Source of the DNA: Imbricaverruca yamaguchii
Lineage: Eukaryota > Arthropoda > Thecostraca > Neoverrucidae
Assembly (NCBI GenBank): GCA_034440575.1
Contig: JAOTOL010001336.1
Location: 528,501 to 592,500, forward strand
Direction of reading: 5' to 3'
Length of the DNA: 64,000 bases
Shown here: piece by piece, positions 1 through 52,680 of the stretch
Numbering within the stretch: position 1 is the stretch's first letter
How the letters are laid out: each line of letters opens with the position of its first letter
Translations under genes and position numbers: made by a program
The notes under the pieces: generated by a model
Told to the model about the DNA's origin: nothing
What the model saw: only the letters and a program-made list of their open reading frames with translations
The model's database searches: none

Positions 1-280
1 GCTCCACCCTGGCTTAATTGAAAACACAAGTCAGGTTGGTAAGCTGTCAATTAATGTACTTTCTTTTCTTAGACCAGCTCCAGGACAGATGCTGGCCTTA
101 CACAAAGAAAGATGGTGATACAACAGACTGCATAATGTGTGGATATTAGAATGGGTGTAAGCCAGTTGTCATATGAGTTTCCTCTTGGTGGCACATAGTT
201 ACCATCCACACATGACAAGTGCACCATGCACTGGTGGGCCTTACTCATCTTACTCATGCATAACACTGCACCATTGTATT

Positions 281-338
281 TTCATTACAATGTATTTAGT
301 TATTTGGGCTTTAGGGCGCATCAACCTTCATTACAATG
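281..338 (-). mobile_element. 34-bp LINE-tail insertion with 12-bp target-site duplication
   Basis: The 12-bp direct repeat TTCATTACAATG at 281-292 and 327-338 encloses only 34 bp. On the minus strand the insert reads GATGCGCCCTAAAGCCCAAA and ends in the AAATAACTAA tail shared with the other copies. It keeps only the 3' side of the stem-loop and the tail. It is the shortest member of the family in this window. Confidence 0.75.
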
Positions 339-729
339 GTGATTTTACTACACCCAAGTTGCATACCATCATTTGTGAAATTCCCACCTATCCAAGTTAA
401 CTATTATATACCATCATTATCAAACAATTGCATTGTTCACTCTATGAGCATGACAATTGGAACTGGCTGGTCACTTGGACACTGTTGGCTAATAATGGCT
501 CTGTACACAGAAGTGACATTGCCTTACATTTTATTAGATGCCAATTGCCACGACACCAGGAGTCACACCTTATCAAGGCAAATGTAAAAATTTCAGCTAT
601 TTCCATAAGCTGTAATGATGCATTTCAACTTTTGCTCTCTAAGTATCACCAAATATGAAAAAAATTGTGTGTTTGTGCAACTTACACATAATATTGTGCA
701 AGCATAACTTTGTGTGTGGCACCCAGCAG

Positions 730-1440
730 TCACATTCAGACCTGAAGCAAAAATGAATGCTTCCTACATTTCCAAGAAAGGCATGTGGCAGCATGCTGAA
801 ATCTGGCATACCTTTTCCCACATCAATTTGTCATGTGTCAAAATGTTGAGGTCAGGTCATCTAGGATCAATGAGTTAGTCAAAGTGAAGGCAAAGCGAAG
901 TCACCTCCAGAAAACTTAAACCAGTTCATGCTTTAACTGATATATATATACATACATTTTACTGGAACTTTCAGTGTTTGCCTGTCTTTAGGGATGAAAC
1001 AGAATGCCAGAGGAATTTTTTCATGCTTTTGATTACTTATTAGTTTTGCATATTTGCCCATTAGAGTTAAAATGCAAGATTCGGGCTAAAGTAAGCATTT
1101 TTCAATGAGAACAAGCTAGATTTGAACGTTCCTCAGCCTGTTCTACCCATTAGAAAATACAAATTTAAGAAAACTTGAAAACTCAAAATTCTTAAATATG
1201 GAAGATTTTTTGGGTGGCCAAAAATGTTAGGGCCATGGTCTATTTTGCCTTCCTTTTCTGATTCTAAATAATTTCCACAAAAATTTCACCAAAATGAACT
1301 CCCCAGAGACAAAAACATGCAAGTCATGAAACCTAGGCCCCTAGCGACATCACTCTGGGAAAAAATGTGTGCCATTTGGCCCTACTCATTAAGCACTTTC
1401 CAATGACACCTCTTGCTTTTTATTTCAACTGTTGCTTCTT
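730..1440 (+). repeat. Single arm of foldback repeat, CpG-decayed copy
   Basis: This segment aligns over its whole length with the left arm of the foldback element at 8160-8800 and, inverted, with the right arm at 9190-9845. Shared blocks include GGTCATCTAGG, GAAAACTTGAAAACTCAAAA and AAAATGAACTCCC. Positions that are CG in the 8 kb copy are often TG or CA here (CAACGAG against CAATGAG). No second arm is visible nearby. Confidence 0.8.
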
Positions 1441-1711
1441 ATTTCATGGTGCCCCTCATGTCTTTTCTGATACCTCTGGTTCTTTTACTACACATTCAAC
1501 CCCTAGGTCATATGGCATTGCCAACCTCTCACACTATTAGTCACCGGTGGACTCGGTAATTGCCACCAGTTGTGAGATTGGAACCCAAAATCTTGTAATG
1601 AGTCAGATGCTCACTGACTGCACTACAGTGGCCCCATCTCTTCTAATGACATTGGTGGTGGTGGATTGGGGTGCATCAACATTCTAACTACATTATTGTT
1701 ACCCAAATGTG

Positions 1712-1875
1712 GGGGACAAGTAGTCTAGTGGTAAGTTGCCCATCTCACAATTCAAAGGTTGTGGGTTCAAGCTTCACCTGTTGGCACTCTTCACACACAA
1801 GCCATCAACATGAGACTGGCCATGCTACATGAAACTGTCAATGTGTCATAAGACCAATAACCACCACCACACACC
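1712..1875 (+). mobile_element. tRNA-derived SINE, diverged copy
   Basis: The head GGGGGACAAGTAGTCTAGTG carries a pol III A box (TAGTCTAGTGG) and a B-box-like GGTTCAAGCTT. The tail reads AAGACCAATAACCACCACC. It is the same family as the copies at 27622-27787 and 60467-60639, but its CpGs are lost (GGTTCAAG where the 60 kb copy has GGTTCGAG). I saw no clear target-site duplication. Confidence 0.8.
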
Positions 1876-2446
1876 TGATTCTTTTAGTGCTAAAATAATA
1901 GTTTTTTAATTAGGCATGCAATACTGAGGATGTGGCAGAATATAGAAAATCATAATGCATATTTTTATTTCCATGATAATTGGTTCCAGTAAGCTGAATA
2001 TGGAAACAAAAGGGCACTCAGAACAATACATTCCATCATTGCTTCAATAACATCTGTAAATCAACAACTGAGAAGAACAAATGACAAGTTATACAGGCAA
2101 TTAGATAACCCAGAATTGTCATGCCCATGTCACTTGCTGGAATTGCAAGAATGTAGACAATACTTGAAGTACTGTACCATTATAAAAAAGGCATATAGAC
2201 TGCCTAAGCACACAGACAGGTACAATGCTAAAACATTTTTGTGAGGGATCTCAACCCAATATTCAGTAGGTAGCACAATCCACCCATCTAAAACAATTTA
2301 TCACTGGTCTTGATGCACAAATGATTATCTGAAGGCAGTCTGTTGCCACCATATCAACTGGCAGTATATACTGAATGTAGCTAATATGTGTGGCTGCCAC
2401 TCAATGTGGACAGTACACTCAAGACATGTCTGTTTGCTGACACTGC

Positions 2447-2530
2447 ACCATCAAGAAGGCCAGGCACTGTATGACTGAAGCAGTTGATACACCCCATAAA
2501 CCCAAATAACCAACCAACCATCAAGAAGGC
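2447..2530 (+). mobile_element. 56-bp LINE-tail insertion with 14-bp target-site duplication
   Basis: The 14-bp direct repeat ACCATCAAGAAGGC at 2447-2460 and 2517-2530 encloses a 56-bp insert. The insert begins CAGGCACTGTATGAC, which corresponds to TGGGCGCTGTATG in the copy at 18362, and ends ACCCAAATAACCAACCA. Its start therefore falls at the same nucleotide as the 11.9 and 18.4 kb copies. Confidence 0.85.
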
Positions 2531-2744
2531 TATTAAGTGAGTGGTTGTGTATGACTTTATTCCAATTTATCCACAGGGGTAATTCTTAGCTCACAGGGGT
2601 ATTAGGAACAAGAGGGCACTGAGGACATGTGCCCCATGGAAGGTGGCACCCTTCAGGAAGGTTCAGGTGCACCCTCAAATTTGCCAGAGGCCACTCCCAA
2701 GGCATCCCCTGGGATGGAAAGGCACCCCTCTGTAAAACTTTGGT

Positions 2745-2796
2745 GCACCCCATTGATTGGAGTTTTGGGGTGCATCAACCCATGTGGATTATATTG
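2745..2796 (-). mobile_element. LINE 3'-end fragment, reverse orientation
   Basis: Read on the minus strand, this has GGTGCAATATAATCCACATG followed by TGATGCACCCCAAAACTCCA. That is almost the same as the 3' terminus of the LINE at 59829-59872 (GGTGCAATACAATCCACATG, then ACGCACCCTAAAACTCCA). The flanks are not LINE. A target-site duplication is uncertain. Confidence 0.75.
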
Positions 2797-5186
2797 CACC
2801 ACCTCCTTGAGTTTTCTGGCCATGCACTCCTCTAAGAGGAAAATCCACCCCTCCAGAAAGACCAAGTGCATCCTCACCATATTTAATATTCATGTCAGAG
2901 GTGCTTAGCAGGTACTTTTGTAGTGGTACCCTCTGAAGGCCCCTCCAGACAAGTGCCCCATGACAATACTTGGACCCACCCAATAGCTTAGCAATAAGAG
3001 TGTACCAACAGATGGGGATGATGGGCAGAATTTCACCAAAACATAGTGAAAATTCAGATTACTCCCACCATCCATCTGTCCTCTTGGCCCAGACAAGAAT
3101 GGACATGGATTGCACAATTAAGCCTGAATCAAACATTAAGTATAAATATTTTCATGTCGGGCAACTTACATGACAGGATATAATAGCATAGTGTTCCAGC
3201 ACAGCATGAACCATCAGCTCTAACCATTAACAACTCAACTATGTAATAAGGTTACAAAGTGTCCACACTGGTATTCAACCACCAGCCACTGGTCAAGAAG
3301 ACCAGAACTTCAACCAACTGTACCAACCATACATATACAAACCTATGGAATTCAAAATGTAGAGCATGCCAACTGGAGAAAATCCAGAATTGCAGCACTC
3401 CAGTTGTATAGTTCACTGACCTATGACAAAATTTGAGATGAACTAAATTGAAATCAAACTGATTGACAACTTTCTTGACAGTGAGGTGTCAACAAACATA
3501 AGTATCTGGAGCATACTGTCTCCATGAGCATGCATGAGCATACTGTCTCAATGAGCTCCAAGCTGCTACACCTAGTAGGTACTGTCCATGCCTGATCATC
3601 AAACACCACCTTACCTAAATGCATTTAAGTGCCTAGATTCAAGGTGTTGAGCATTGCACATACCATCTCCTTCCCAAGATGTTCAATGTGCTCAGCTAGG
3701 CATCTGGCTATAGAGAAAATAATTTACCTGGATGAGATATGCAATGGAAAGATTCAGCTGATTAATTACTTCAAAATAGGTTTGTAAAATGATCTTGAGT
3801 TATATTCCTGGGGACTTTGATGCTATATCAACATGAAATTGTTCTTATATCCTGTCCTCAATGTATAACATCTCAAATTTGGACATGTTGCTCCTTCCAC
3901 ACATGCTGGTAGTAATCTTAAGTATTATCATGCCCTACCTGCCACATTCATCATATTCACACTTCAAAATATCCCTGGCTTCATTCATTGTATGTGTCTG
4001 GAGGTTTTGTCCAATATGTTTGAGGGACATCACCAGCAGCTGACTAGCAGTCAGCTGATGGTGACTTGATACCTTGTTGCTACAATGAGTGTAAGTAAGA
4101 AAAGAGGGGTATATGAACACATTGTTTTCAGAACACCTACTTTTGGAGATCCCCCACGTCACATTCAGCATATGAAGAATAGAAAGATAATGGTATTCAT
4201 GAATATTGCATGGGCAGAGCAGAAATTGAGGCACTTATGGGCAACAGTAGCTTTTGAGTGTTTGTCATCAAAGGAAAGCATCATAATTATCTAAAATACT
4301 GCAGCACAACCAATCTACCATGAGGCTAAAAGGCACCACGGGGCACAAACACATGAAGTTGAGGATTGTGTACTTCTTTCCCAGCTGAAAAGTAACCATG
4401 TGCAGATCAAATAAGTGATCAGTCTTAACCACATCAAAAAGCATGGTATGAAAACAATATCAAAACTTAACCTGATCAATATATATATACATACCAAAGT
4501 TGGCATGCACTCTGATTCCCAGCCCAGAAAGTAAGTTTCCCACTCTGGGCATGGGTGTACAAATTTGTTGTGTGGAGGTAGCAAAGTCTAAAAGCACAAT
4601 TTTTACTCTTATGAGAGTAATCAGCTTAAGAAGACCACAAGGAAGCAACCTCTAATATCTTTATTTGACATTCATACCAGTATTGTTGTGGCTACTAATA
4701 TTTTTTACCACAGCAGCTACAGTGAAGCAACCCTACACAACTGCATTCTCGTATTCCGAATATGATACACTACTACAAAATAATTGTTTTAAAGCTGGTC
4801 TCTAGTAATCTGGACTTACAGTGCATCAGCTTATTGACACCTCAACTGCATTGGTCATACAGCTAATGTTGCTCTTTGCAAATATGATTTTCATTGAAAG
4901 GAACTGTTTGAATGCAGATAGCTAATTCATTTTGTGTTCAGTAAACACAGTACAATTATTGGTTCAGCAATACAGAAGCAGCAGTATAGATGCCTCATTG
5001 CATGATGTCTTAAGCTCTCAGAAACCCCCGCCTTTCCATAGTTGAAGATTGCCCTTGAAGACTGCCAATGCTGTCATTGTTTGAGCAAATAAATATTAGC
5101 AACAAGATGCAGGAACAATTCGAATAAAAAACTCTTCTGAGGGCATCATTCAAACTCACAGTCACGGGCAACTAGGGTTAATATTG

Positions 5187-5429
5187 ATATAAATAACTCG
5201 CGTAAGTGTGTTTGAAGCGCACCAGTTCGCGTCGATAATGCCGCTAAAATCGCCAATACAGCACGCAGCGATGCACTCTGAAACAAGTCCTAGTATCCAC
5301 CCAGAAGTAACCGCTCACGGAGTGATAGTCACTCTACAAACCAATGATGCCTATTTTCCGAACACAGATGCGGAGGACGAGAACCGACTCCAACCACTCA
5401 CCGCTAACGACCGGAAAAGAACGGCATAG
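5187..5429 (+). other. TATA-like motif and short open frame, unassigned
   Basis: TATAAATAA at about 5187 is followed by an open frame whose first ATG is at 5238 and whose stop is at 5427-5429 (63 codons). The frame resembles no known protein. It lies at the point where CpG becomes normal, so it may be part of the ubinuclein promoter region or the first exon of a neighbouring transcript. A GTAAGT at 5202 argues against one simple exon. Confidence 0.2.
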
Positions 5430-5947
5430 AGATGTTTGTTTGGTTTTGACAGGTTAGTACTGAATGACAGGAAATGGTACATTCATAAATTTCAGTATTT
5501 GTTCCTTGATAAAACTCTGCATGTTTTTTTTACTCTTCGCTTCTTCAAATAGTGAGATAAGTACATTAATTTTTTCCATAAGCGCACAGACATATTTAAT
5601 TTTAGTCAGCATGCGACATGCTGACTGAATTGATAATCTCGTTTTAAAATATTACGGAATTTGTCATTTTCTGAAACTTTTATGCATCTTAAACTAATTA
5701 CTTATTTCTCGTCAGGGAAATTAAAGTCATATGTGAAAACAATAAACACCGTACGAAAACCATGGTAACGAATGCGCATGCGCAGTATTTCATCAAGAAA
5801 TTTTGTAAACATGGCGAGAATGTAGGGTCTAGAGTGTGGTGTTGGTGCCGAGGTGTGTTGCGGGTGGCGTTGGTGCTTGAGAGTGGTGAGGTTCGTGTGT
5901 TGTGGTCCTGTGAGTGTGGAACGAAAAAATGCAAGGCGTGACTTAGC
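5430..5947 (+). promoter_or_regulatory. Ubinuclein promoter and 5' leader with NRF-1 site
   Basis: TGCGCATGCGCA at 5773-5784 is a perfect palindromic match to the NRF-1 consensus. CCATGGTAAC at about 5760 resembles an RFX half-site. AACATGGCGAG at about 5809 resembles a YY1 initiator-type element and also holds a 5-codon upstream reading frame (ATG 5811, TAG 5823-5825). There is no TATA box close by. This looks like a housekeeping promoter, which fits a ubiquitously expressed chromatin factor. The start of transcription is inferred to lie at about 5.78-5.82 kb. Confidence 0.55.
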
Positions 5948-47489
<41,542 letters not shown>

Positions 47490-48445
47490 CCGGGTGTTGG
47501 TCGCCTACCTTTTTGTGAATATTTACACGTCGTTTGTATACAACTGCGTGGGGTGCGCATCACCCGACAGGTCAGCTGACGGCGGTGCGACCGCGTCACG
47601 CCTAGATTGCCGTGTCGAGCCATGAATGGAACGATTATTATGATGCAATACATGTTATTTTGTTGAACGTCTGGCCAAATGAGACCTCAAGGATTTGGAA
47701 GCGATATGCAGCCGCCGCGCCATCCGAGTCGAGATGCCCGACAGCTGGTGTTGAGCGAACAGTGTGTGTTGCCTCTGTGTCGCGCGGGACTCGCTCGCGT
47801 TTCTGCTAGATCTTTTTCTGCACGTTCGTGTCTAAAAAGAGTAGTTCTAGAGACGAAAAATTGAGAATGCTGAGGGTGCACCTCGAATGAAATGCCTGCG
47901 ATGGACCAGATATTGGAGAAATGATTGAAGGTACTTCTTCCCAGTCTACCAGAAGACAAGTTCCACATAGAAACTGCCGACTGTAAAAGGAAGTTATCGA
48001 GGCATTTTCAGTTAAACACCGTGACTTGCTGCGCATTCTCAGCTTGTCACGATCAGGGTTGGGCAGCAGGACTATTGTGTTATTGAATTAATACTGTAGC
48101 TGATAGGCTGGGTGTGATAGAACGATGAGTTCAAGAGCAGGAGGCAGTTCGTCGAGAAATAATGGAATAAAAACTGAAAAGGGTAATTGCAACGTACGCT
48201 CCTTTCGCATGATGGTCCATTCTGGTTGCCAGAATGGATCAACAGCGAATCAACAGGTTTATCGACTCCCTGCTTGTAAATATCCGTTTAGTTTACGTGA
48301 ACACATGAATTTGTGCTTCACAGCTCAATGTTAAGCGGGGGATACATGCAGTGCGGCTAGCGCTTAGATAAGCATGGCGTGATGTGTATGATATCCTGGG
48401 AGGATGCAAGCCTCACCATTTCTGCCCGGATACTTTAGCGGGCCA
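47490..48445 (+). other. 3' untranslated or flanking sequence
   Basis: No recognisable coding sequence. AATAAA at 48166-48171 could be the polyadenylation signal of a transcript ending in exon 16. Confidence 0.45.
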
Positions 48446-48448
48446 TAC

Positions 48449-49667
48449 CGTAATTGGCGCCTGACACCGGCCGCTCCGGGGTGTGGCGCCTGGCGCCGGC
48501 CGCTCCGGGGTGTGGCGCCTGTACCGGCCGCTCCGGGGTATGGCGCCTGTACCGGCCGCTCCGGGGTGTGGCGCCTGGCGCCGGCCGCTCCGGGGTGTGG
48601 CGTTCCGAGACGTGGCGCCTGTACCGGCCGCTCCGGGGTGTGGCGCCCGGGGCCGGCTGCTCCGGGGTGTGGCGCCTGGCGCCGGCCGCTCCGGGGTGTG
48701 GCGCCTGGCGCCGGCCGCACGGGGTGTGGCGCCTGGCGCCGGCCGCTCCGGGGTGTGGCGCCTGTACCGGCCGCTCCGGGGTGTGGCGCCCGGGGCCGGC
48801 TGCTCCGGGGTGTGGCGTTCCGAGACGTGGCGCCTGTACCGGCCGCTCCGGGGTGTGGCGCCCGGGGCCGGCTGCTCCGGGGTGTGGCACCTCTACCGGC
48901 CGCTCCGGGGTGTGGCGCCCGGGACCGGCTGCTCCGGGGTGTGGCACCTGTACCGGCCGCTCCGGGGTGTGGCGCCCGGGGCCGGCTGCTCCGGGGTGTG
49001 GCACCTGTACCGGCCGCCCGGGGTGTGGCGCCTAGCGCCGGCCGCTCCGGGGTGTGGCGCCTGTACCGGCCGCTCCGGGGTGTGGCGCCTGTACCGGCCG
49101 CTCCGGGGTGTGGCGCCCGGCGCCGGCCGCTCCGGGGGTGTGGCGCCCGGGGCCGGCCGCTCCGGGGTGTGGCACCTGTACCGGCCGCTCCGGGGTGTGG
49201 CGCCCGGGGCCGGCTGCTCCGGGGTGTGGCACCTGTACCGGCCGCTCCGGGGTGTGGCGCCCGGGGCCGGCTGCTCCGGGGTGTGGCACCTGTACCGGCC
49301 GCCCGGGATGTGGCGCCTAGCGCCGGCCGCTCCGGGGTGTGGCGCCTGTACCGGCCGCTCCGGGGTGTGGCGCCTGTACCGGCCGCTCCGGGGTGTGGCG
49401 CCTGGCGCCGGCCGCTCCGGGGTGTGGCGCCCGGCGCCGGCTGCTCCGGGGTGTGGCGCCTGTACCGGCCGCCCGGGGTGTGGCGCCTGTACCGGCCGCT
49501 CCGGGGTGTGGCGCCCGGGGCCGGCTGCTCCGGGGTGTGGCGCCTGTACCGGCCGCTCCGGGGTGTGGCGCCTGTACCGGCCGCTCCGGGGTGTGGCGCC
49601 CGGGGCCGGCTGCTCCGGGGTGTGGCGCCTGTACCGGCCGCTCCGGGGTGTGGCTCCGGCAGACGTC
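48449..49667 (+). repeat. 28/29-bp GC-rich minisatellite, about 40 units
   Basis: Units begin CTCCGGGGTGTGGCGCC and end in one of three ways: TGTACCGGCCG (28 bp), TGGCGCCGGCCG (29 bp) or CGGGGCCGGCTG (29 bp). Alternation of a 28- and a 29-bp type gives a 57-bp higher-order dimer over 48.8-49.0 and 49.2-49.3 kb. There are no stop codons in any forward frame, so open frames up to 450 codons on + and 282 on - are expected and are not evidence of a gene. Confidence 0.97.
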
Positions 49668-49668
49668 C

Positions 49669-49835
49669 TGGATACCCAGCTCATGACTGGCGGCGTGTCG
49701 TATCTGCCGGTGCTCGTTATGTTCTCTGCTGAGGCGGCCAAGGCAGTGTCGGTTAGTGCTTATTCACGCGCGAAAGGGCCGTCTCTTCTTGTTATGTCTT
49801 GCGTGACACTGCCCTTCGCTCCTGCCGGATTTTGA
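49669..49835 (+). CDS. ubn: Alternative ubinuclein terminal exon (tentative)
   Basis: CTCCGGCAG precedes an exon in phase with exon 15 (G plus AC). It encodes VLDTQLMTGGVSYLPVLVMF and SAEAAKAVSVSAYSRAKGPS, with a stop at 49833-49835 and AATAAA 35 bp beyond (49871). The acceptor is created where the minisatellite ends. No homology supports it. Confidence 0.25.
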
Positions 49836-50064
49836 ATGAGGCGAAGGTCTATTCCAATCGGTTGTGGACGAATAAAAACATGTTAATTTCCAATGCGAAG
49901 CACATATCCGCACGTCCGGGCCACTGGGTGACGTGGGTCGGTGTACATTTTCATCATGAGTGGAGCATGAGGTCGCGTTAGTCCAGCTGCGGGAGTCTGG
50001 AGTGGTGTGTAACGTTAAATGTTCATTTTATCTCTGCATCCGTCGACGTGAAGACGGATAAGTC

Positions 50065-51085
50065 CACATGCATGCACCGTTATCGCCCCGCATACATATC
50101 CTGGTGGCACCCCGCATACATATACCGATGTCACTTCATTCATGCATCGATGTCACTCCGCATACATGCATCGATGCAGCGTTAAATTATTCGTAAAATA
50201 GGGTGGAATTAACCACTTTCTGAACACTCCATTGACATCCTTCCCTAGAAAGTATCGACATCTTGCTTCTTGATGTGCGATTATAAAGTCTTCGTGTCTC
50301 CTTTCCCGCAGTACCTCGTTTGTTAAGTGTCATTATCATGCTCTTAACAAGGGATGGCGATACACTAGCATTTGCAATGCAATTTCAAGTAAAGGAATTA
50401 TTCATAATACGATGTGGCATTCAGCACCAGTGCATGGAATCAGTTTTTTATCTTGCTATCCCAAATATAGCCATACCTAACATCTATATCAAAACAACTG
50501 ATGCAGGTACGACCATTGGCTCAAATCTAAGTCTGAGATATCAAAAGCATTCGAAATCACACCAATTCCATAACAAATTTTGACATCCTACTTTGCTCGT
50601 TTTGACATCCCACACCTAACGAAAAAAAAACATTATTTTAACACTGCATCGATGTCACCCAGCATGCACGGACCGATGTCGCCCCGCATACATATGCTGA
50701 TGTCACCCCGCATGCATGCGCCGATGTTACCCCGCATACATATACCGATGTCGCCTCGCATACATTTGCCGACGTCACCACATACATATATCGATGTCAC
50801 CCCTACGTACATTTTCAGATGCCCCCTCGCATACATATACCGATGTCATCGGCATGCATGGATCCGATATCACCTCGCATACATTTCCCGGTGCCACCCC
50901 GCATGCATATACCGATGTCGCCCGCATGCGTATACCGATGTCACCTGTATGCATGCACCGATGTCACCCGCATGCATATACCGATGTCACCCCGCATGCA
51001 TATACCGATTTCACCCACACGCATGCACCGGTGTCGCCCCGCATGTACATACCGGCGTCACCACGCATACATATACCAACGTCTC
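50065..51085 (+). repeat. 24-bp minisatellite in two blocks
   Basis: Units resemble CCGATGTCACCCCGCATACA followed by TATA. The blocks lie at 50065-50180 and 50643-51085, separated by about 460 bp of unrelated AT-rich sequence. The units carry TGCATGCA and CGATG variants. Open frames on both strands reflect the 24-bp (8-codon) period. Confidence 0.95.
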
Positions 51086-51639
51086 TCAGCACAATGCGAT
51101 GTCCGCGTCCGCTCTTCTTGACGAGAGTAGATATTTCGAATAGCGACCGACCAGCCACAAAGATCTCTTCTTGTAAGGCGGTTCCAATATTGCGTGTTTT
51201 CCATCTCGTGTGTTGCATGGATCGAGATCTTCCAAATTATCTCTCTCATTTCCAATTCGTTCTCCCATTGTCTTCCGCTTTAAGAGATTTACGTCCGAAG
51301 TTTTGGCGCGCGATCTGTTGGTTCCCATGCGTCTGAGCGTGAGGAACGGCGTGTGCCTCGTGAATGTGAAGCTCAATTCCCGTCTCCCCAGCCGTGCTGG
51401 CTGTAGCTGTTCGCCACTTATGGAGCAGCCGGCGGCTCCTGGCTCCTGGTTCCGATCTCACACTGCCGACGCCGCCCCTTCCCTGAGCTCTACTCCTGCG
51501 GCACCAGCACGCGTCCGACTGTCGTGTTCGCGCCCGCCCGTCCCGCTCTCCGTCGGCTGTCGGCTCTCACCGAGGTCAACTGACTGACGATCTATCTATG
51601 AAGTGGGTATCCGCTTTAAAGGAATCGTTTATTAATGCC

Positions 51640-52680
51640 TCAAGCCCCGTATAATGTTAGTTGCGCTTTAGGACGCCTCGACTACTATGGTCATATTGCG
51701 TCCATAACTCAAGAGAGTTGTCGATCTGCGGTTAAATGTAGTGTCAGGCTTCATCGTGGGCAGACAGCGTGAGACAGTCATGAGATCAAAACATGGCCAA
51801 CTGAGTGGTGCACGGCGTCTGGGGCACTGCGGGTTGTCGCCACCGCATAGCAGATACCCGTGAGCAGCATAAGTGTACCCTGTGCGGAGGCGGCACAGTG
51901 TCACCTCTTCTTGTCTGGACTTACGGCAGGATGAGCTTCGTGTATCTAGACGTTGCTTGACGACTTTCAGCTTGTTCGAAGGCGTTGCATTTCATACTGT
52001 CTAGGATGAAAATGAACACTTATCGGTAATGGTCCGTGTCAGAGAATAGCAATGATCAAGTGCATGGAGCATGCGCTGCTCGCTTCGCTGTAGCGTCCGC
52101 CAACTCGTTTCCAAAAATTCCAACATGGCAAGACAGAACCACCCATCGTCCCGAGCGTTGTACAGCGGTAAGACGGCTCAATATCCCGCAAAGGGTTGTT
52201 TTATGGATATAATGCGTTTAGAACCAACAAGCTGCTTAAGGAATTTGTGAATAGAACATGTCCATTAACTTCTGACACTTCGATGCAACACAGCTTTCAT
52301 AATAGCGAAGAGCTCTTGAGTATGCAGATGCGCACGTCGGGGATCCAACTTCTAGCCTCCGTCAACCCCAGGGACGGACTGAGGAGGCACGACTACCCCA
52401 ATGAAACTCAGCGAACGAATAGACCAGGAGAAGCCGACCTTCCTGCTCGTGACAGGGGAGGTGATGCTGTTGTAGTTTTGGATGAGGGACATATAGAGGG
52501 AGGCTTGGTTGGGATGGATCTGGAGTGGGAAGGGAAGGATCGACGATGGCACTAGAGAGTCCCGGGAGCACCTCCGTGTTTCCGCACCCCTTTTCAGGTA
52601 TCTGTAATAACCCGAGGGAGCGCCATTTCCCTCGCCATCCGAGAAGCAATGGTTGACCCTACTATAGGTCAAGTCATATA
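51640..52680 (-). mobile_element. Internally deleted reverse LINE copy
   Basis: On the minus strand, 52680-52345 resembles sequence around the 5' leader of the LINE at 54 kb (CTCCGTCAACCCC and CTACCCC then ATGAAAC blocks, in inverted order relative to 53.6-54.0 kb). At 51904-51668 the frame CRLRTGYTYAAHGYLLCGGD, then NPQCPRRRAPLS matches the Cys-rich end of LINE ORF2. The 3' end has GGACGC (reverse of 51698-51703) pairing with GCGTCC. Everything between is missing. The 5' part is the less certain half. Confidence 0.6.

Larger units (their letters stand above)
1..5150. other. CpG-depleted region without a recognisable gene
   Basis: This stretch is AT-rich, with very few CG dinucleotides and many TG/CA, unlike everything to its right. 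Open frames are short and match no family I know. It holds a tRNA-derived SINE (1.71-1.87 kb), one arm of the foldback repeat (0.73-1.44 kb) and LINE-tail insertions (0.28, 2.46 and 2.75 kb), all annotated separately. It could be intron or intergenic DNA of a germline-methylated neighbouring gene; that is inference. Confidence 0.6.

Noticed and set aside
48404..49835. Open frames of 442 and 450 codons on + and 282 on - across the minisatellite
   Set aside because: All forward frames and a reverse frame are open because the GC-rich repeat has no stop codon. The translations are pure repeats in shifting register, with no conserved domain.
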